Assembly: GCA_003640385.1 (NCBI GenBank)
Contig: RCAB01000051.1
Location: forward strand, 62,001 to 126,000
From: Setaria digitata
Lineage: Eukaryota > Nematoda > Chromadorea > Rhabditida > Setariidae
Reading direction: 5' to 3'
DNA: 64,000 nucleotides
A program made the position numbers and the translations under genes. The notes beneath the pieces are model-generated. The model had not been told where the DNA came from. It searched no databases and was given only the letters and a program-made list of their open reading frames with translations. This document shows positions 55,201 to 64,000 of the stretch, piece by piece; the first letter of the stretch is position 1, and every line of letters starts with the position of its first letter.

Positions 55201-58200
55201 TAGTAACATATTTTTTCAAACTGGTTTTCTTCTTTGATTTCAGAAGAGTTTTCCCCAGTCACTAAATTGTTCAGCGTGTTGAATTATCATAGTTTTCCGC
55301 GGAAAATCTTATAGATAAGATGCGAATGATAGAAAAAGTCCTTTCAAAAGCTGAAAATTTATTATACTAAATAACAATAATTTTGGTGAAATGTGCTGAA
55401 TATTTTTTGCGTCTTTTTTTAAGTAGTATCTACAGGATGAAGCAATAGGTGGTGGAACAGGATATTTCGAATGTGTTGAATTATTTCGTTGTGCACCAAA
55501 TCACGCAGGTTTACTACCACTCTCGGTTTGCATGAGAGAAGCTGATATGGGTGATGAAGAAAATAATATAACGAATAGTGGAAACCTTGGATTACGATAT
55601 TTTTCATTCGAACAATTACAACCGCCACCAACTTTACCGATTCAAGTTCATAAGGATATATCATATTTGCAATCAGATTCTTTGGCTAGCGAGAAAGAAA
55701 ATAAGGATGTATCGAAATTAGCACAGTTTACCATAGGTGAGTCTGTTTTCATTTCTTTTATTCATATATTCCAAAGAAATTGTATATCGATTAGTTCAGA
55801 TTATTTCAATATTTTGAGTCCTTTCAAGTCTCAAAGCTACTGTTGCAATTCAAACAAGCCTAGAATGACATTGTGTTCGTTTTACATATTTTTTTACAGG
55901 TATTAATATCCTTAAATTCCTTAAAAGTCGGAAGGGTTAGAAAACAAATTAGTGTCATAATTTTTCCAGGCTCATGCGTTGAAGTATTTTATCGAAATGA
56001 GCGACGCTGTGGTGTTGTGAAATGGATTGGTGCAAATGATGAATTAGCTCAGAACAATAAATTAGTTGCTGTTGAGATTGTAAGTAACGGTAGTACTGCA
56101 ATTTGTTTATCACCACCACCTTTTCTAAAGGATATTTATCAGTGCTGAAGTTGGATGAGCACAGGAAGTGTTAGTGTCGTTTCGTTCAGTGAACGTCTTA
56201 TCTTTTTAGAAATATACCTATATCTGTTTTTTTTCTTTCTAAAGGAAGGAGTTTTACCATATGAGTGGCAAACGGTGGATAAAACACAGCTCGAATACGC
56301 TCGTAAAGCTGGTGCTTTTGCAAATGCTAGTCCAGATTCAATAGCTTTAGTACCTTATTATGCTCTTCGTTCCGATGATCGTTTCGCTTTATCTGATGTT
56401 GCTGAAAACAACAATAACAATGAAACACAAGCAAGTAAGTATTATTTTTTCTGAAGTTTTCTTATTTTTATTACATATAATTGTTAGAAAGTAATTTTTG
56501 TAGTAAAAGCTTGAAGAAATAAAGATATCCAGGAACTTTCAAATTCAGAAATTTTTCATGCTTAGTGGCATCATCCAACTTCGGGAGTTTGGATAGTGGT
56601 GTTGAAGTCCGCCCATGTTTGCCGGTAAAAAACATCGACAATTTGCTTGGGCGTATGAAGGGAATCCAAGGTTTCCGGAATAGTTGCTATCTCGATACAA
56701 CGCTTTATGCCATGTTTGCACAGTGTTCAGCATTTGATAGGTAATTTCGAAGATTTGAAATATGAATAATATAAGAGAGCACATGATCAAGATATTCATC
56801 TCTTGTTTATAAGGATGACATCTTTGATAAAAGTTGAGCAAGCAAAAGGAAGTATTCTGATTGAGTGGTTTCCCAACATAAGTCTGCTACTCAGTCGTAG
56901 GACTTTTAAATGAGAACTTTAGCTCTTCAATACGTAAATATTACGCTTAATACTTGAATTTTTTTTCAAAAGGTCAGTATTTTCGAAAAGAAACTGAATT
57001 TTTCCATAAGTTTTTATTTTTCTTAGAATATTGGAGAGCAGATGTGAAACTGAGGAAGACTCAATTCATACAGAAGTCACTGACATTCTGAAAACAGAAA
57101 TTGTCTATCCCTTGCGAAGGTTTTTATTTTTATTTTATTTCATTTATTTTTTTACATCCTTGACTGAATTTTCAATAACTTTTTCTTTGTAAAATGGACT
57201 TGATTCAGGTTTCACTTTATTCGAGCTGATCACGTATTAAAATTACGACGTTTGCTGGAGCGACTATTACCTAAAATGAAGGGTTTGACTACTGATGAAA
57301 AAGATCCAGAAGAATTACTAAATGCTCTCTTCAACACAGTTTTACGAGTGGAACCATTTCTTATCATGAGGTATAATTCGATAAATTTCTTTGAATTTTT
57401 TTTTGCAGTATGGGATCTAAAAGGAAGATTGTTGGTTCTTTGGACAGGTATCAGTTTGCCACTGATTTTAGCTGTTTGTTTCAGTCTGTAATGTTATAAT
57501 CTTTTACAATTTTCTGCTTCATAATCTTTTTTTTTCGAGACTTTTTTTTTTTTTTTTGTTAAATTAGCGAATTATCCAGGAATATCACAGATGGCAAGAC
57601 AAATCCGGCATACATTTGTCCATTAATAACAGAAGATCTTTGGAGTGAAGAGCAGCGCCGACTTATCAGTGTTCAGACACTTCTCGAGAGATCACTTTTT
57701 GCATCTAATATTCAGTTTGCATATGTAAGTTTAGTAACTCCTTTTGCGATTAGCAGTACTCTCCAAATAATTTTTAAGGTTTAATAAAATTATTTTCAAG
57801 GAACCGATTAGTACGAAAGTCTGCTTAGTTAAATTCACAGTTCATTTAGGAGAAAATGTAAATTCGAAAACTGAACCATTTGCATAAGATATGAGGCATA
57901 TATCAGTAATTGGTAAGTTATATGTAACAAAACCGTAGTCCTGAAACACTAATTTAGCATCTGGTAATTTGGAGATAGGGAGAAAAGAGGAAGAAAGTGA
58001 CGCTAGTCGTTTTTAACTTCACTAATTTGTTTAGTTTTAATCCCTTAAAAACTTTGTATTTAATCCTAATACGTTATTTATTGTTTCTTCTTTCATTTCA
58101 TTAATTTATTCAAATCATAACTTTTCTGATGAATGGATTTGTAATAATGTGAAGATTGTATCGGATTTTTTTCCGGTAAAACTACAATTTGAAACCTGAA

Positions 58201-58940
58201 CCAGTTTGTTGACACTCTCCGTGAATGAACGACAGGTAGTTCTCAAATTTCCTTTAAAAAATTTGGTTTTCATAACGATTTTTTTCAGGAACCAAAAGTT
58301 TTAATTCTTCAGCTGCCACGATATGGACAACAAAAAGTTTTTGATAAAATATTCCCACCACAGGAAATGGATATTACTCATCTTATTTATGAAAGCAAGT
58401 TATTTTACTGTTTGAAGTGAATCAGTCTTTTGAATGTATTTATCGATTTTTGTCTAAATTTTTATTTTTTATAGCCCTGGTTTACATTCATATTTATGTA
58501 TGCATTTTCAGTTGTGGTAATATTTGGCTCTACACAGTATTGTGTGAGATGTCAACCAATGCCATAGTTTACTCAACTTTTAGTCGATGATCTTTTCTTA
58601 GTTTTCAGATTAATATTTTTCGTTAATTGATAGTTAGACTTGTATTTTCAGGTAAACGGCCCTGCATAAGTTGCGGAAAACGTGCTGACATGATGTGTCC
58701 TGAATGTTTCTTGACAAAAGAAGTTTTTATTGGTGAGGTGAGATTATTTGAAAATATGGGAATTAGAGATTTATTGCTTATCTAAGAATAAGAGTCTGTT
58801 CAAATTTTTGACGGTTCGGGCGTTTCTTGATGGATTTACTATATCATTGTCTCGATCAAAAAATATATATATATAATATATATTCTCGAATATATATAAT
58901 ATAATATAATATAATATATATACTCATTCTCGATCAAAAA

Positions 58941-58975
<35 letters not shown>

Positions 58976-59981
58976 NAGCATTTTATGTTCTTGACTGTTC
59001 AATATGATTCTGAATGAGTTCTGGTCTATTAATAAAGCCTTCAGCTTTGCTTCAAATCTTAAAATTGCTTGAATTTTAGGTGACTTATTGTGGCATTTGC
59101 TATGAACGAACACATTGTGGTTTGGATCATCAGCCACAGCAGTTGACCACTAGTAATTCGTTTTCGGCATCATCATCGCTATCGCTTTCTCGGCGAATGC
59201 AAGTGCCACAGAAGAAGCTCCAACTTTCATCTGTTCTTTGTATCGAAACTTCGCATTACGTAGCGTTTGTACATGCTATTTCTGCAAATAAGTGGATATT
59301 TTTCGATTCAATGGCCGACCGAGTGGGTCTTTCCGATGGCTATAATGTTCCACAGGTTCATTTACTTTCTCAAACTACGAATCCGGTAGCTGGTTTACTG
59401 GATAAAATAAGTTAATGCTTAATTGCCTGATTGGTTGTAAGCTTCTCGTCAAAGTCTTTTGCTGAATTATTACTCGGGCTGTTGATTATACTAATTTGTA
59501 AAAATACTGTACTTTTGTCCTTTTTTATTCACTACATGTGCTTTGCCTTTTCGGCATAAGTGTAATTTAAAGTATCCAGGCAAGGTTGATTTAAAGTGAA
59601 ATTGATGCGCTTAGTCTGATTAACATCTAGAAATACCGTGGCAATATCGTACTTTCTAAAAGTACATCTTTGAAAAATTTTTGAAAAAAATTTGGAAATG
59701 AAAATTTGTGGGTTCAGTGAATGTTAAAATGTTCTCAATTTTGGAGAAAATGTTGAAAATTCATTGAAATTTAGGTGAAATTATGTGAAAAGATGTCAAA
59801 TTGGTTGAGTGATGTTGGTTGGTGTAGAATTCGAGACTGTGTCAACCGAGAAGGTCATTTCCCAAATGATGTTGAAAATGATTCGGATTTGATGCGTTTA
59901 TTGAGCGACTGTTACATATGCTTCTATACAGATGAAGAGAACAAAAATGATGGTCTCAGTTTATCGCGTTTTTTTTCGTAA
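49259..59981 (+). CDS. CYLD: Ubiquitin carboxyl-terminal hydrolase CYLD homologue
   Basis: USP-family deubiquitinase that trims Lys63 and linear chains; a signalling regulator in animals. Exons: 49259-49381, 49665-49832, 50015-50152, 50660-50776, 53591-53781 (or 53787), 53931-54200, 54365-54578, 54774-54932, 55436-55736, 55970-56079, 56245-56434, 56566-56740, 57027-57119, 57209-57370, 57568-57724, 58289-58394, 58652-58737, 59080-59355 and 59775-59981. Phases close; about 1080 residues (human 956). CAP-Gly-like segments include PGWVEWFGEPIPESGCLFGI and RGTARWIGYLRGHTNIYVG. Catalytic parts are GIQGFRNSCYLDTTLY (Cys codon 56685-56687), the zinc-binding CISCGKRADMMCPEC and CGICYERTHCG, and LCIETSHYVAFVHA (His codon 59254-59256) with FFDSMADR. 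One intron (from 58395) needs a GC donor. The true start may be further upstream. Confidence 0.95.
50777..53590 (+). other. Large CYLD intron
   Basis: The 2.8 kb intron between the two halves of the first CAP-Gly segment. It contains the decayed exon copy at 51045-51130. Open frames at 52691-52918 and nearby lack paired splice sites or conserved motifs, so I do not call an exon there. Confidence 0.6.
51045..51130 (+). pseudogene. Decayed duplicate of a CYLD exon end
   Basis: Aligns with 50724-50811, which spans the last 53 bases of the CYLD exon 50660-50776, its splice donor and the start of the intron. TTGCTTATTCGGTAT and TCTTGAAGT are shared. The copy lost bases (frame broken), and the donor GTAAGG became GTGACA. 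It therefore cannot act as an exon as it stands. Confidence 0.8.
58850..58977. repeat. AT-rich simple repeat with undetermined base
   Basis: Blocks of (TA)n and ATAAT inside a CYLD intron. The phrase CTCGATCAAAAA occurs on both sides, so the array has been partly duplicated. An N at 58976 marks unresolved length. Confidence 0.9.
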
Positions 59982-60880
59982 ATTTTCCACTGCTCTTTTT
60001 AACAAGAATACTTTTTTTCAAGGAAGAAATTGTTAGATTGTTTTCTATTTCCGTTACGTCATCTGGGCCTCTTGTTTGGGATTTCTGAGGGGAATCTCTG
60101 CTGGGATTCAGAACAGCGTAATTTTTAGTTTTTGCAATCAATGTCTGGAAAAGACATTTATCCCAGTTTCCTGAATTTTAGAAAAGTCTTAAACAGTTTA
60201 AATCTTTTATTCACTATCTAGAAAAAGCATGACGTGTTTCAATTCGTGACCTACTCAAAGGTTCTATCTATTTCCAAAAGCTAGAAATTTCCGTCCGCAA
60301 ATATTTGTTCGATAGCACGCTTTGTATATTGTAAATGGTTGTCAGATTTTCATACTGTGCTTATTTACTGATCAAGAGTTTATTATTAGTGTATACAAAT
60401 TACACATATCATTTGTGTGCGCGAAAATATTGTAAAGAAAAGTACTCAAAAAGGGGCCGAGTTCGCGTAAAATGTTTTTGTACTGGCTCCTTGTGTTATA
60501 TGTTATGCTTCTCAGCCGTCAGTTTACTTATGAATAATATCTTGCTTGTTAAACATATCATTTCTAGTTGCTAGTTCATCGAGTCCGATTGCCAATTTTG
60601 CGCTTTGTCTCCATGTATTTCCTTTCTGTTTGTGTTGATACCGCTAATGAGCTTCTACACAATCCGCTTACCTTTCCTTATTGAAAGCTTCCGTTGTGTT
60701 GTAGCACTTGTCTGATAGCAAAAAAAAATTCTACTAGTCCTGATCGACCTCTTTGATTAATTATGTCACTCAAATTCTGTATACTGATTGCCCAACTTGC
60801 TGCTTTTGCATGGTTAACGTTTCTTCTGATTTCTACTGTAAGCAAATTAAAAATTTTGCTATAAAATGGGGATAAACACA

Positions 60881-60920
<40 letters not shown>
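60881..60920. repeat. TA dinucleotide microsatellite
   Basis: About 20 units of AT/TA without interruption. Confidence 0.95.
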
Positions 60921-60922
<2 letters not shown>

Positions 60923-61514
60923 GATGTGGGACGATTTACTGCTGAAATTTTGGAATAATCGATGAAAAAGGAACTGAAGTCGTCTGAGTTAATAATTCAG
61001 ATGTATCTGTAACGTAACCACGACTCCGAGCTCTTCATGCCCACCACTAATGGAATGCAAGTCTGATTTCATCGACTTCATCCACAGATTCCTCAATTCT
61101 GTAGAAATTTTATGATACCCCTGAAACTTTCTCCTTTTCTTCTACCTTTATTTGCATAATTTCCAATTGGTAAAAAAGAACACATCTTCCCATGAATTTC
61201 TCGTTATAAATATTCCAGCGATTTACCTAGATGTTCTGTTAGCAGTGTCAGCACTGGTGAGAGAATAATCGAATTTTACTTAATTTAGGAAAGAAACAGT
61301 GAAAGCGGAAATACATATAGTCAAGCACTCGCAATATATTATATATATGCTTGACGTTTCGCCTTAAAAAGTAATCACAAAAAGGAAGAAAGCCATCGAA
61401 GTTCCAGGACATGAGATTTCAAATTCAAAAATTCATTATCGTTCATCGATGAAAAATACTTCAGTAGCGCAGTCAGTGCTTCAAAGGAAGAGACGATGGG
61501 AAACGAATCGGTGA

Positions 61515-61538
61515 GATATATATATATATATATATATA
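61515..61538. repeat. TA dinucleotide microsatellite
   Basis: About 12 TA units. Confidence 0.9.
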
Positions 61539-62592
61539 GAAATCGTGTTACGGCAATGTAGTTCCGCCGATGCATCGTCTAATTCAAATTTATGCAATAT
61601 AGTGTATGTACTAGAACCACAGATTAGTCTCTTAAATATTCTACAATATAAGACAAGCAGCACAATGTTATATTGGATTAAAAAAAAAATAATACATGAA
61701 AATATAAATGATTCCTGTATACAATGTTAAGCTGATTTGATACCAGTTGATAGCTTAGACTGCTTAGTTAGACAAGTCTCATCTCACCAAAGTTCATTGA
61801 AGTTTCATTTAATCGGGGTTTCATTAGCAAAGGAATCAACTACTAAATAACTCCACCAAATCACTCCAGTAGCTCGAGACAAAACTGCAGGTGTTTGATC
61901 GTGTCACTGCAAAAATCCAGCATAATAACGACATTACCGCAAAGAAATGAGTGAAGCGTAAAGATCATGCGGTCAATTGTTTATAGATTAATAATCCATC
62001 TTAATAATCAGTAATCGTTTGTTTAATAATATAAATGGTAATTTTAAACTTAAGTTTATGGAGATAACAATACAAGACCAAGAAGGTGCTGACATTCAGT
62101 ACAACAGCTTGAGTTATTGTCCTTAACCAAAATATGAAGTGCACATTAGTTACATTATTGAAATGAGTTATGCAGTGGAAATCTCCGTAATAGCTGAGGT
62201 ATTCTAAGAGTCACCGTGGGAATGGACCAGAAGAATTAGAGACAAGAAAGGAAAAATAAGACAAAAACGATGCGAGTGATAAAATTCCTGCGGAATAAGT
62301 ATCCGAAGTTTTCGTCAAATCCAAAAACAGAACTTCACGGTAGAAAATAACAGGATAAAATATACAATTCCAAATATGAAGTCAAAAAAGCGACCAAATT
62401 ATGCTAAAGTAATCTCTATGTTCAATTAAAGTGTTATGAAATCCTAATATTTCTTCCAAATTGCTAGAAGAATATGTTTTCTCAGTAATGCATCCAAAAA
62501 AACTTGATGGAAACGGATTTTTAAGATTTTATAAGGAGAAATCTAATTAAAAAGAGTATGGCGAACATACTCACATATGAAATATCAGCAAG

Positions 62593-63964
62593 TTATGGTA
62601 ACGAGCGGATGATATGGTTACAAAATCCTGCTTCTTGCATCATTGCATGGGCCTTGCTTTCAGTTTCCTCGTAACAAACTCGTTTTTTCTGAAAAATCAG
62701 GCACTTCGATTAAAATTACATTGGAATTATATTATCCCTTACTAGTATTTCCTATACTTGAAACGAATTCATGGAAAAAATATTTGGACTTTTTCCATCC
62801 CCTGGAGAATTGCTATTTTTTCAAAACAGACAAAGACAAAGGCGATAAATAAAATATTGCTAGCCTCAATTTCAGCTTCTAATCTCGCTTTCAAATGACT
62901 CAAATTTCTTTCAATATTAGTCATAACTGGCTGCAAATGACCAGCAACGTCATCTGAGGGAATACCGCTTGGTCGCCATCCTGAAATTACGAAGGTTACA
63001 TTACTCTTTTAGTTGATTTAATCAATTCATATTGGATGTTAAACATCATCTTAGAAATCCATAATTAATACAAATAATTCAAAACAAGCCCTGTCTTCAG
63101 GAACACATACAAAAGGTTGTACCTTTCATCTCTTTCGAAGATCCCTCAATAAGACTTTTCAGCTTGATCATCCCTTCAAGAACCTGGATAATAGATGATA
63201 CAAAGAATGTGGCTTAAACTAAATCTACTCAATACATACATATGCATTATAAGCTAATAAATAGAGAAACCAGAAATTTCGTCAAAAAATAGATTGCAAA
63301 TCTTAAATCTTTAAATGGAGACTGGGAAATCAAAACAAATTTCGTATTCTGCGATTCCGAAAAATTGTTGATTGATTTATTCTGAAAGACTGATTACAAT
63401 TAATACTCTGAATTAGGCTTACTTCATCGTTATGAATCACTTGACTGACACCATTCAACACCGATTCCTGTAGTTCTTCTTTTGCATTTGTAAGGATTTC
63501 TTCCATTCTGCTAGGGGCGACCTACGAGTCCAGAAATACAGCATATCTAATAATTAAAATACTGATATCTACCTACATATCTTACTCACTCTTATAGGAA
63601 AATTAGAAACTTATATCCTAAAATACAGACTATACCGTAAGATGGAGGCCACCTTTGTCAAAAGCTAAATTTATTACCAAAATATAAGATAACGTAGCAA
63701 CGGAAATCAGAGTAGAAAAATGCATGTCACAAGTTTTTAATTTGCAAAAATCTTAGAAACCTCATAATGAAAGTCGAGGGGATTAAACGCATGCAAAAGT
63801 CTGTCCCCGAACTTTTCATATAGTCAATGAATTTAGGAAAAAAGTACTTTTTTCCTGGTCGTCTTATGAACAATCTTCATACATTTTTCGGCCACTATCG
63901 CTTCTGCTACAAGTTTCTTCAACACTTCATTCACAGCAGCGTACAACGACTCACTAGACATCAT
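62593..63964 (-). CDS. PMF1: PMF1/Nnf1 kinetochore protein homologue (MIS12 complex)
   Basis: Subunit of the MIS12 complex that links inner and outer kinetochore (KBP-1 in C. elegans, PMF1 in mammals, Nnf1 in yeast). Five exons on the minus strand: 63964-63848, 63521-63423, 63183-63123, 62980-62865 and 62688-62593. Phases close; 162 residues, shorter than human PMF1 (205). The family signature WRPSGIPSDD matches human WRPSGIPEKD at the same place, between two predicted coiled coils (VLEGMIKLKSLIEGSSKEMK before, IERNLSHLKARLEAEIE after). The N-terminus is helical with two adjacent ATG codons (63964, 63961). The last junction, GAG|GC at 62865/62864, lacks a GT; a later GT donor is also in phase, so the residues just before KKRVCYEE are uncertain. 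Confidence 0.85.
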
Positions 63965-64000
63965 AAAAAGAATCTTAAAAAAAAACAACACCTGCAGAAA

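Larger units (their letters stand above)
59982..62592. other. Intergenic between CYLD and PMF1 (convergent)
   Basis: 2.6 kb with two TA microsatellites and no exon I can support. Open frames such as 60335-60574 lack splice context and family motifs. Confidence 0.55.

Noticed and set aside
55032..55265. 77-codon open frame in a CYLD intron
   Set aside because: The CAP-Gly coding sequence continues from 54932 to 55436 in phase 0. This frame would break the domain.

Overview
The window is nuclear DNA from a nematode, most likely a filarial or related spirurid. It is AT-rich. Every gene I can place is split by many small or mid-sized introns with TTTCAG-like acceptors, several starts sit just after an acceptor-like site (consistent with spliced-leader trans-splicing), and the proteins read like nematode orthologues of conserved animal genes. 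I see no bacterial, viral or plasmid material, no CRISPR array, and no rRNA or tRNA gene. Gene models below were built by hand from splice sites and reading-frame phase. Where I say the phases close, every exon junction keeps the frame from start to stop.

Layout. 2-1986 (+): 3' part of a leucine-rich-repeat-like gene cut by the window edge. 4762-6593 (-): NDUFS8, the two-cluster ferredoxin subunit of complex I. 8144-10042 (-): PPTC7, a mitochondrial PP2C phosphatase. 10948-15195 (+): WDR37. 15196-32838: a 17.6 kb gene-poor stretch holding interleaved dispersed repeats, a long ATT microsatellite, an assembly gap inside a 100 bp duplication, and three tentative, unrecognised gene fragments. 32839-40532 (+): rabphilin (zinc-finger Rab effector with two C2 domains). 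41323-44627 (-): a 267-residue protein with a presequence-like N-terminus that I do not recognise. 45158-47775 (-): COQ5. 49259-59981 (+): CYLD deubiquitinase. 62593-63964 (-): PMF1/Nnf1, a MIS12-complex kinetochore subunit.

How the genes relate. NDUFS8, PPTC7, COQ5 and the presequence-bearing unknown protein point to the mitochondrion and partly to the complex I/coenzyme Q axis. COQ5 and the unknown gene lie head-to-tail on one strand, 530 bp apart, and may be co-transcribed. PPTC7/WDR37 and COQ5/CYLD are divergent pairs. From memory, the C. elegans orthologues of most of these genes lie on chromosome III, so the window looks like a piece of a conserved nematode linkage group.

The least explained items are two multi-exon candidate genes (29.1-29.6 kb, + strand; 30.0-31.7 kb, - strand), a cysteine-string candidate (20.9-22.9 kb), a decayed duplicate of a CYLD exon inside the following intron, and several introns that seem to need GC-AG boundaries.
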